The notes below the pieces were generated by a model. That model was not told the DNA's origin. It did no database searches and was given only the letters and a program-made list of their open reading frames with translations. DNA of 6,152 bases, taken from positions 1 to 6,152 of the forward strand of contig JAPLVQ010000149.1 of NCBI GenBank assembly GCA_026397035.1, read 5' to 3'. How positions within the stretch are numbered: the first letter of the stretch is position 1; every line of letters starts with the position of its first letter. Source of the DNA: Candidatus Iainarchaeum sp. (GTDB taxonomy: Archaea > Iainarchaeota > Iainarchaeia > Iainarchaeales > JAAZKV01). Positions 1-4,882 of the stretch are shown piece by piece. A program made the translations under genes and the position numbers.

Positions 1-62
1 GTAAGCTTTAATATCCAAAAGCATATTAGAAAAAACAATTGTACAAAACCCAATCAAAATAG

Positions 63-90
63 TTTTATACCCAATAACCCTATATATATT
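63..90 (+). promoter_or_regulatory. Archaeal-type TATA box, leaderless promoter of the NTPase gene
   Basis: TTTTATAC at 63-70 is centred about 25 bp before the ATG at 91, the distance expected between an archaeal TATA box and the transcription start. The mRNA would therefore begin at or next to the start codon. No Shine-Dalgarno sequence precedes the ATG; the intervening bases are pyrimidine/AT-rich (ccctatatatatt). An A-rich stretch (caaaata) just upstream could be the BRE. The first 62 bases of the window hold nothing else I can identify. Confidence 0.6.
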
Positions 91-639
91 ATGCAAAAAA
101 TCGTAATAGTTGGCGCGCCCTGTTCTGGAAAAAGCACTGTTTTAAAAGTCTTGAGAAAAAAAGGCTTTTTTACAATAACTGAATTAGCTGAGCCAATCAT
201 AAAAAAGTATATGAAAAGTCATTACGGAATACCCCCGTGGGAAACAAAAGACTGCAAATGGTTTCAAAAAAAAGCTTTTAGCGAACAAATTAGAACTGAA
301 AAGAAGCTGGCCAAATTTATAACAAAAGAAGAATTTGTGTTTCTTGATGGAGGAGTGCCGGACAGAATTGCAATAAGCGAATTGGAAGGCGTCCCTGTCG
401 AAAAAAAACGGTATACTTTTACAAAAAACAACCCCTACTCACAGGTATTCTTTTTTGAACCTCTCCCAAAAGAAAAATACACTCCTGACACACATAGACC
501 AATACCCTACAAAAGAGCCAAACAAATCGGCAAAGCCATAGGGAACATTTATAAAAAGCTTCAATACGACGTAATATATGTCCCGCTCGAGAGCCCGAGC
601 AAAAGAGTAGCATATATTTTACGGCGATTAAATGGTTGA
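91..639 (+). CDS. Small P-loop NTPase, AAA_28 / NadR-like kinase fold
   Basis: This 182-aa protein starts with a textbook Walker A loop, GAPCSGKST at residues 8-16, directly after a hydrophobic first strand (KIVIVG). A Walker B-like strand ending in acidic residues, FVFLDGGVPD, lies at about 82-91. An E31-x-x-E34 pair follows the second strand. Overall length and layout match the AAA_28 group (NadR/Ttd14-like ATPases and small-molecule kinases) rather than a large AAA+ machine. The substrate cannot be read from sequence; a nucleotide, a cofactor or a regulatory role are all possible. The aromatic and proline-rich stretch at 119-140 (VFFFEPLPKEKYTPDTHRP) probably forms the lid/substrate region. 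The ATG is favoured because a TATA box sits about 25 bp upstream. Its last 8 bases overlap the following radical SAM gene, which argues for co-transcription and perhaps a shared pathway. Confidence 0.8.
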   Translation: MQKIVIVGAPCSGKSTVLKVLRKKGFFTITELAEPIIKKYMKSHYGIPPWETKDCKWFQKKAFSEQIRTEKKLAKFITKEEFVFLDGGVPDRIAISELEGVPVEKKRYTFTKNNPYSQVFFFEPLPKEKYTPDTHRPIPYKRAKQIGKAIGNIYKKLQYDVIYVPLESPSKRVAYILRRLNG

Positions 640-1519
640 ATATAATTCTAAAAAAGACTCCTACAATTTTGGAAAAAAAGAAATAGACTTCTTTGTCAAT
701 ATCGGCTTTCAAATAATTGATAAATGCAACTACAAGTGCGAATTTTGCTGTGTTGATCCAGTCGAAGAAGATCTTTTGATTCTAAATAAATCAAAAAAGA
801 TAATTAACGCCCTTGCAAAAAACGGATTAAAAAGACTCAGTATCACAGGTGGAGAGCCGTTGCTTTACCCACGACTTGTTGAGTTACTAAAACATATCAA
901 ATCAAAGAAAATAAAAATAACTCTTGCAACAAACGGATCACTACTTTCAAAGAAACTATTTGAAGAAATCCGTCCTCATATAGATAATATCAGATTCAGC
1001 ATTTATGGCGACAATAAAATCCATGATGAATTATCTGGTGTTGAGGGAAGTTATGAAAAAACGCTTAAAGGGGTAAAAATGGCTAGTGCACTCCACATAC
1101 CAACCACAATTGTTTTTGTAGCACTGAAAAAAAACATAAACGCCCTACCTTCGCTCGTAAAAGCTTGCGAGGCAAACCGTGTTGAAAAGCTTTACATATT
1201 TTCTCTAATGAACAGAGGAAAAGCAAGAAAGATTTACAAAAAACAAAGAGTTCCAGAGAGAATCATTAAAAAACTCATTGACAAAATTAATGCTGACACA
1301 AAGAAAAACAAATGGAAACTTAAAATAATTTATGTAAACTGGGGAATTGACGGCCAATGCATATTATTCTACCCCACAGGAGACTTGTTTGCAGTGACTA
1401 AAAAAAAGGAAAACAATGGAAACGAATTCTTAGGAAACTTACTAAAAGAAGATCCTAAAAAAATCTGGGAAAAGTTTCCTTACAAGAAAAACTATGTTGA
1501 ATATCACAAAAATAAATAA
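632..1519 (+). CDS. Radical SAM enzyme with reduced, cysteine-poor C-terminal region
   Basis: This 295-aa protein carries the CX3CX2C motif that binds the [4Fe-4S] cluster and S-adenosylmethionine: C32, C36 and C39, with an extra C40 alongside. The SAM-binding GGEP follows at 73-76 (ITGGEPLLYP), then TNG at 100-102 and FSIYG at 122-126. This is the MoaA/PqqE/heme-d1-like branch of the family. The C-terminal stretch keeps the shape of a SPASM/twitch tail (C243 then YPTGDLFAV; later FLGNLLKEDPKKIWE at 266-280), but C179 and C243 are the only cysteines beyond the core. A normal auxiliary iron-sulfur cluster is therefore unlikely. The ATG at 632 lies inside the 3' end of the preceding NTPase gene (8-bp overlap, different frame), so the two are probably translated from one mRNA. 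The substrate is unknown. Very lysine-rich, as expected for AT-rich DNA. Confidence 0.85.
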   Translation: MVEYNSKKDSYNFGKKEIDFFVNIGFQIIDKCNYKCEFCCVDPVEEDLLILNKSKKIINALAKNGLKRLSITGGEPLLYPRLVELLKHIKSKKIKITLATNGSLLSKKLFEEIRPHIDNIRFSIYGDNKIHDELSGVEGSYEKTLKGVKMASALHIPTTIVFVALKKNINALPSLVKACEANRVEKLYIFSLMNRGKARKIYKKQRVPERIIKKLIDKINADTKKNKWKLKIIYVNWGIDGQCILFYPTGDLFAVTKKKENNGNEFLGNLLKEDPKKIWEKFPYKKNYVEYHKNK

Positions 1520-1565
1520 TTCTGATTGAAAAAGAAAAGTAAACAAATCTGCTTTTAGTTTAACA

Positions 1566-1572
1566 TTTTTTT
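1566..1572 (+). terminator. Oligo-T tract after the radical SAM gene
   Basis: Seven consecutive T bases lie 47 bp after the TAA of the radical SAM gene, preceded by a T-rich stretch (gcttttagttt). Archaeal RNA polymerase often terminates at such T-runs without a hairpin, so this is a plausible end for the two-gene + strand unit. The tract also directly abuts the first copy of the repeated TTACGCTGAG motif. Confidence 0.4.
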
Positions 1573-1622
1573 ACGCTGAGTTATAGCTCAATAAGAAACA
1601 TCATACTAAATAGCATTGAGCT
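1571..1622 (+). repeat. Repeat copy A: divergent TTACGCTGAGnnnnAGC element
   Basis: TTACGCTGAG at 1571-1580 is followed after four bases (ttat) by AGC at 1585-1587, the same spacing as in the two closer copies at 4048 and 4781. The remainder differs from them. It contains an 8-bp perfect inverted repeat, AGCTCAAT (1585-1592) and ATTGAGCT (1615-1622), around a 22-nt loop. The element fills the gap between two convergent genes, 21 bp beyond the stop of the minus-strand lipoprotein gene. Strand is given by the orientation of the shared motif, not by proof of transcription. Because only about 13 positions are shared with B and C, relatedness is less certain than between B and C. Confidence 0.45.
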
Positions 1623-1643
1623 TAAAATGAGGATTTACTTTTT

Positions 1644-2948
1644 TTATTGTTTGTTGAGTGTGAAGGTTCCGTGCGCCATATGTTCCCCATATTGACTAGT
1701 GCCCCAAGTTCCGCTTATTGTATTATCAGAACTGCTCGTTACTGTAAGCTCGAGTCCCCCCCACTTACTTGGTTCTATATTGATTGAATCATTACCTAGT
1801 TGGAAAGTTCCTGCAATTAAATAATTGTTTTCTGTGGATGAATCTAAACTGAATTTTTTTATTGTAGTTTCCCAAGAAGGGTGTGTTAATAAAACTGTTT
1901 CATGAACAGAGCCGCCAGTCAAATAACAATAAGGGAAATCACTATCATGCTGAATCTGTTGCGCAACCGTTGTTGACTCGTCAACTGTGCCCGTGTTATC
2001 AGCTTCCTGCTGAGCAACACAATCATATAATTCGCCATCACTGTTTTTCGCAGCACATATAGACATGAGTTTGATTGTTACATTAAAAGAATAACTAAAT
2101 ATTCCTTTTGAATACGCAATTCCGCAGTAATTATCAACAACATAATTTCCAGTCATTGTTCCAGCCCATATTTCCGGTTTGGAACTAGTTCCATTTACTG
2201 TTAATTCAAATGACTGGCAAATCTGTGTTCCTGAATTATCCACTGCACAAACTTTGAATTGGGTTGGTGAACCAGAAGCTGTTGTGGGCGTTCCTGTAAT
2301 CAAGCCATTCGGGTTTAGATTAAGCCCCATTGGCAAAAAAGCACCCGAATCAAGTACAAAGTGATATGGGGGATTTCCGCCAGTAGGATTTGTAGTCGAA
2401 TCAATTCCCCCGCAAAGATCGCTTGTAGAAGTTAAATCAGGTTTGCAAAAAGAATAATTATATTGTTCACCCACACTTGCAGAAGGTATTGTTTCTAATA
2501 CATCAAATTCTAATGAAGGGTTATTTGTGATATTAACTTCATTATTCAAATCCAGTACAATAGGTTGGCTTTGCACATTTGGCACCAAACAATTAGTTTT
2601 CTGGCTTAATTGATCAAAAGAAACTTCCCCTTGAATTCTTTGCCCATCACTAAATACCCAAGTTGGATAACCAGTTATTCCTGCGCTGGAGCACAACACA
2701 TTTTGCAAATTAGGGTTATTTGAAACGGAACACTCGATATAATTAACATCTGACCATGAACCGCCAAACAACTGTTTCTGGGAATTACAATGAGCGCACC
2801 CAATTGCGCCATACATTACAACCCCCTTGCTGGCGAGGCAACTAGCAAAATCAGAAACAGAAACTGGATTTGCTGGTGGTTGATTACACCCAAAAAAAAG
2901 AAGAACCGCAAAAAGGAGCAAAAATATAATAATCACATTTCCTTTCAT
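1644..2948 (-). CDS. Lipoprotein: VKOR-type thioredoxin-like domain fused to an Ig-like (He_PIG) domain
   Basis: From the ATG at 2948 this is a 434-aa exported protein. Residues 1-20 are a signal peptide with a hydrophobic core and lipobox FFGC, giving lipidation at C21. Residues 32-120 match the thioredoxin-like domain known as the C-terminal partner of bacterial VKOR proteins: MYGAIGCAHCNSQKQLFG with active-site C51-A-H-C54, C37, C73, C86, C120 and the cis-proline loop GYPTW at 93-97. Residues about 148-252 look like a He_PIG Ig-like domain (PSASVGEQYNYSF; PMGLNLNPNGLITGTP). Residues 258-434 form a beta-rich region with more cysteines (C275, C298, C310, C341) that I do not recognise. A role in extracytoplasmic disulfide formation or repair is inferred from the CxxC. 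The frame stays open to a TTG at 2990, but that lies in promoter and target-duplication DNA. The ATG start fits the TATA box 26 bp upstream. Confidence 0.8.
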   Translation of the reverse strand: MKGNVIIIFLLLFAVLLFFGCNQPPANPVSVSDFASCLASKGVVMYGAIGCAHCNSQKQLFGGSWSDVNYIECSVSNNPNLQNVLCSSAGITGYPTWVFSDGQRIQGEVSFDQLSQKTNCLVPNVQSQPIVLDLNNEVNITNNPSLEFDVLETIPSASVGEQYNYSFCKPDLTSTSDLCGGIDSTTNPTGGNPPYHFVLDSGAFLPMGLNLNPNGLITGTPTTASGSPTQFKVCAVDNSGTQICQSFELTVNGTSSKPEIWAGTMTGNYVVDNYCGIAYSKGIFSYSFNVTIKLMSICAAKNSDGELYDCVAQQEADNTGTVDESTTVAQQIQHDSDFPYCYLTGGSVHETVLLTHPSWETTIKKFSLDSSTENNYLIAGTFQLGNDSINIEPSKWGGLELTVTSSSDNTISGTWGTSQYGEHMAHGTFTLNKQ

Positions 2949-2985
2949 GTCAAAACAATTGACTTTAAAACATATAAAACTTTGT
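2949..2985 (-). promoter_or_regulatory. BRE/TATA promoter of the lipoprotein gene, leaderless
   Basis: Read on the minus strand, TTTATATG (2978-2971) is preceded by ACAAAGT (2985-2979), an A-rich stretch in the position of a BRE. The TATA centre is about 26 bp from the ATG at 2948, so the transcript is probably leaderless. This spacing decides the start codon. The upstream edge coincides exactly with the target duplication of the IS481 element, so the core promoter is whole but its former upstream DNA is now more than 1 kb away. Confidence 0.65.
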
Positions 2986-3000
2986 TTCAAACCGGTTGTT
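2986..3000. repeat. Left target-site duplication of the IS481 element
   Basis: TTCAAACCGGTTGTT here is identical to the 15 bases at 4009-4023 on the other side of the element. IS481-family insertions are known to duplicate roughly 4-15 bp. The target contains the 8-bp palindrome AACCGGTT. Confidence 0.8.
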
Positions 3001-3024
3001 TGTCTTATCCCGATATAATGTTCA
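3001..3024 (+). repeat. Left terminal inverted repeat of the IS481 element
   Basis: It begins TGTCTTATCC and matches the reverse complement of 3985-4008 at 20 of 24 positions; the mismatches are at positions 4, 7, 11 and 15. The inner ten bases (TAATGTTCA region) are the best conserved, as expected for the transposase-binding part. The AT-rich GATATAAT at 3012-3019 inside the repeat could contribute to transposase transcription, but this is only an inference. Confidence 0.8.
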
Positions 3025-3061
3025 TTCTAGGAATTTAGCTTTGCCTGTGCAAAAGGTGTGT

Positions 3062-3943
3062 ATGGCTAAGCTGAATCAAAGGAAAATTAGATGGGTTGTT
3101 AGGCATTGGGATCTTGGTGAATTGAGTCATTATCAAATTGCCAAACAACAAAAAATCAGTGTTCAACACGCTGCGCGTGTTGCACAAAAGTATAAGGGAG
3201 TTCAACAACCCAAGTTGTTGAATCCTGGCAGGCAACCGGATAAAATACCAAAACAACAAATCGAGTTGGTGAAACGGTTATTTGCCAAACAACCATTTGG
3301 AGCATGCAACATGGAAAAAATATTATCCTTTGACGGAAAACACATTCCTCACAACAGGATACACAAAATAATGAAACAAGAAGGTTTAGCTATAACACAA
3401 CCCAACAAATCCAGACGTAGAAAGTGGATTCGCTACGAACGCAGATATAGCAACAGCCTTTGGCATATTGACTGGTCGTTATTTGAAGGAAAATGGCTTA
3501 TAGCCATTTTAGACGATGCCTCAAGATTCATTGTAGGATACGGATTGTTTGATCACGCAAACGTAGAGAACTCAATCACAGTAATGAAACAAGCAATTAC
3601 AAAATATGGCACACCAAAACAATTAGTTTCAGATCACGGTGTTCAATTCACGAGCATCGCTCGTGAAACCTGTCTCGAACCAAAAGAAAATCAGTTCCAA
3701 CAATTTCTCAAAGAAAACGGAATCCAACACATCAAAGCAAGAATTAAACATCCTCAAACAAATGGTAAATTAGAACGTTGGTGGCAAACCAACAAATTTC
3801 TATGCAATCATTTCGGCTCACTACAAAAAGGAATCAAACATTACAACGAAAAAAGACCGCACATGAGCCTAAATACAGACGATGCATTGATAACACCAAT
3901 GCAAGCATTTCAAACAAAACTGAGGTCAGAACATGGATTTTGA
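3062..3943 (+). CDS. IS481-family DDE transposase
   Basis: This 293-aa protein moves the surrounding element by cut-and-paste or copy-type DNA strand transfer. An N-terminal helix-turn-helix region (about 1-60, WDLGELSHYQIAKQQKISVQ) binds the ends, followed by an integrase-core (rve) catalytic domain. The catalytic triad reads D137 (WHIDWS), D191 (LVSDHGVQFTS) and E238 (NGKLERWW), with the typical HPQTNGK signature just before the glutamate. The D-to-E distance is 47 rather than the usual 36, because about 11 extra residues (around RETCLEPKEN, 201-210) sit after the second aspartate. The terminal YNEKRPHMSLN motif is characteristic. The ATG at 3062 is preceded by AGGTG at 3054-3058, a Shine-Dalgarno match three bases upstream. 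An open stretch further upstream runs back through the terminal repeat and is not credible as coding. Confidence 0.9.
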   Translation: MAKLNQRKIRWVVRHWDLGELSHYQIAKQQKISVQHAARVAQKYKGVQQPKLLNPGRQPDKIPKQQIELVKRLFAKQPFGACNMEKILSFDGKHIPHNRIHKIMKQEGLAITQPNKSRRRKWIRYERRYSNSLWHIDWSLFEGKWLIAILDDASRFIVGYGLFDHANVENSITVMKQAITKYGTPKQLVSDHGVQFTSIARETCLEPKENQFQQFLKENGIQHIKARIKHPQTNGKLERWWQTNKFLCNHFGSLQKGIKHYNEKRPHMSLNTDDALITPMQAFQTKLRSEHGF

Positions 3944-3984
3944 AGAAAATCTAATAAAGGAGTACAACCAACTAAAATCAAGAG

Positions 3985-4008
3985 TGAACATTAAATCAGG
4001 ACAACACA
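3985..4008 (-). repeat. Right terminal inverted repeat of the IS481 element
   Basis: This is the inverted partner of 3001-3024. Read on the minus strand it begins TGTGTTGTCC and ends in the shared TAATGTTCA. It starts 41 bp after the transposase stop codon and abuts the right-hand 15-bp target duplication. Confidence 0.8.
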
Positions 4009-4023
4009 TTCAAACCGGTTGTT
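4009..4023. repeat. Right target-site duplication of the IS481 element
   Basis: It is a perfect 15-of-15 match to 2986-3000. Together the two copies define the insertion point in what was an uninterrupted gap between the 173-aa gene and the lipoprotein gene. Confidence 0.8.
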
Positions 4024-4033
4024 GCTAAAAAAG

Positions 4034-4115
4034 AACTCTAAAAACTTTTACGCTGAGGACGAGCACAGGTTAAAACAACCTGTGGCACAGCGTCAGGTTG
4101 GCTCTTTTTAGAATT
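4034..4115 (+). repeat. Repeat copy B: structured intergenic element, candidate small RNA
   Basis: The 47 bases from 4048 to 4094 align without gaps to 4781-4827 at 38 positions, starting with 17 identical bases (TTACGCTGAGGACGAGC). Several inverted repeats nest here: an outer AACTCTAAAAA/TTTTTAGAATT (4034-4044 and 4105-4115, one mismatch), ACGCTG/CAGCGT (4050-4055 and 4088-4093) and CACAGGTT/AACCTGTG (4064-4071 and 4077-4084, loop aaaac). A competing stem CAACCTG/CAGGTTG (4076-4082 and 4094-4100) cannot form together with the last one and is followed by T5 at 4105-4109. The element lies outside the IS and after the stop of the 173-aa minus-strand gene. The transcribed strand, if any, is unknown; strand here follows the shared motif. 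I recognise no named RNA family. Confidence 0.6.
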
Positions 4116-4133
4116 AAGACTAGAAATGAAAAC

Positions 4134-4154
4134 CCCCACGGCGAGACCGTGGGG
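4134..4154 (-). terminator. GC-rich hairpin after the 173-aa gene, terminator-like
   Basis: CCCCACGG (4134-4141) and CCGTGGGG (4147-4154) form a perfect 8-bp stem with a 5-nt loop, strikingly GC-rich against its AT-rich surroundings. On the minus strand it begins 29 bp after the stop codon at 4184 and is followed by gTTTTcATTT, so it fits a terminator for that gene. On the + strand no adjacent T-run follows. A hairpin left by a mobile element is a possible alternative. Confidence 0.5.
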
Positions 4155-4183
4155 CATTAAACCGATTTTGTTTGAAATAAAAG

Positions 4184-4705
4184 TCACTTATTTAATCTTC
4201 TTTGTTTAATAGTTGCACGAGAAATTGCTCTTCTTATAGAAACTTCTTCTCTTTTTTTAAAGAGCCTATCAGAATATTGGTTGCCATATATTAATGGCAA
4301 GTAAGATTTCCCACCAAGAAATTGAGTTCCAAAAACTCTTTGAATCCCTTTATGCAAAAAAGGGTTAATTCGTTCAAAACAGACATCAGCTCGACCCCCA
4401 ATTACAGTTGCCTGCACAAGCTCTGTTTTTCCAACAGTTTCTTTAAGTAATCGAAGAACTCTAATAAAGTCCTTTCCATACGTAGAAAACCGAGTTTCAA
4501 TCCCACTGCCTTTTTTAATTTCTAGTATGCACTTACGATATCTGGGCAAAAGATTTTTTACTATCTCGGCAGTCAAATTATTTTTTCTTGGAGAAGACAA
4601 ATTTAAAAAATAAGTATTCTTATCTCTAAGTCTGATTGCGCGAATTAAACTTACCACTGAGTCTGCAGACTCATCCCCAAGATGAATACTAATAATTAAG
4701 TGCAT
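4184..4705 (-). CDS. Unrecognised 173-aa basic protein
   Basis: I do not recognise this protein. It opens with a hydrophobic strand (MHLIISIHLGDESADSV) ending in a GDES turn, followed by a helix (VVSLIRAIRLRDKN) and a second strand (TYFLNLSS). Later come another helix (GKDFIRVLRLLKETVG, 77-92), a strand (LVQATVIGGRADVCFER, 96-112) and a strongly basic tail (LFKKREEVSIRRAISRATIKQRR, 148-170). This alternating pattern suggests a soluble alpha/beta fold. VIGGRADVCF faintly recalls the loop of isochorismatase-like hydrolases, but I would not name it on that. The basic tail could bind nucleic acid. No signal peptide or membrane segment is visible. The start is supported by a TATA-like box about 29 bp upstream. 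A GC-rich hairpin and a repeat element follow its stop, so it is probably transcribed alone. Confidence 0.65.
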   Translation of the reverse strand: MHLIISIHLGDESADSVVSLIRAIRLRDKNTYFLNLSSPRKNNLTAEIVKNLLPRYRKCILEIKKGSGIETRFSTYGKDFIRVLRLLKETVGKTELVQATVIGGRADVCFERINPFLHKGIQRVFGTQFLGGKSYLPLIYGNQYSDRLFKKREEVSIRRAISRATIKQRRLNK

Positions 4706-4746
4706 AACAAATATGCTCTAACAGTCTACTTAAATATTCCCGTTTC
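4706..4746 (-). promoter_or_regulatory. TATA-like promoter of the 173-aa gene
   Basis: On the minus strand, AATATTTAAG (4738-4729) is centred about 29 bp before the ATG at 4705, with the purine-rich TTTGAAACGGG just upstream as a possible BRE. This predicts a leader of only a few bases and no Shine-Dalgarno sequence is present (catatttgtt before the ATG). The box is weaker than those at 63 and 2971. Confidence 0.45.
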
Positions 4747-4780
4747 AAAGTATCCCTTTTTTCCAATAAGAATAATATCA

Positions 4781-4846
4781 TTACGCTGAGGACGAGCGTG
4801 CATTAAAATAACCTGTAGTACAGCTTCAAAGGAAGATTGGCAATTT
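4781..4846 (+). repeat. Repeat copy C of the TTACGCTGAGGACGAGC element
   Basis: Bases 4781-4827 match copy B (4048-4094) at 38 of 47 positions without gaps. After a 6-base insertion, 4834-4846 matches B at 10 of 13 further positions (agattggcaattt against aggttggctcttt). Here ACGCT (4783-4787) and AGCGT (4795-4799) pair perfectly around the loop GAGGACG, a simpler hairpin than in B. CCAAT (4763-4767) and ATTGG (4836-4840) could close the whole element. It fills the gap between two minus-strand genes, starting 36 bp after the stop of the membrane-protein gene (in that gene's direction) and upstream of the promoter of the 173-aa gene. Confidence 0.6.
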
Positions 4847-4882
4847 GAGAAAGTTTAAGCTCTTAAATAAATTGAAACACAA

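Larger units (their letters stand above)
3001..4008 (+). mobile_element. Complete IS481-family insertion sequence, 1008 bp
   Basis: The element is bounded by 24-bp imperfect terminal inverted repeats (3001-3024 and 3985-4008; 20 of 24 positions match) that both begin with TGT, as is usual for IS481. Directly outside lie perfect 15-bp direct repeats. Inside is a single DDE transposase gene that is open throughout with all catalytic residues present. Intact ends, an intact gene and an undecayed target duplication together suggest a fairly recent and possibly still active insertion. It lies between the promoter of the minus-strand lipoprotein gene and the repeat-containing gap after the 173-aa gene. 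It contains no passenger gene. Confidence 0.9.

Noticed and set aside
2949..2990. Longer lipoprotein start at a TTG at 2990, adding 14 residues.
   Set aside because: This stretch contains the BRE/TATA box and touches the target duplication, and the added residues would spoil a normal signal peptide start.
2996..3061. Upstream extension of the transposase by 22 residues.
   Set aside because: It runs through the target duplication and terminal repeat; the ATG at 3062 has an AGGTG just before it.
3933..4028. 31-codon open stretch beginning ATGGATTTTGAAGAA, overlapping the transposase end and running through the right terminal repeat.
   Set aside because: It crosses the IS end and target duplication and stops in flanking DNA, so it cannot be a gene of the element; its length is within chance expectation.
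4053..4060. CTGAGGA as a hammerhead ribozyme core (CUGANGA).
   Set aside because: No GAAA segment with the required flanking stems is present in either copy or on the other strand.
4048..4100. Resemblance of copy B to a TPP riboswitch (CTGAG ... AACCTG ... CAGCG.AGG).
   Set aside because: The GGATAAT-type segment between AACCTG and CAGCG is missing, copy C does not improve the match, and no thiamine gene lies downstream.
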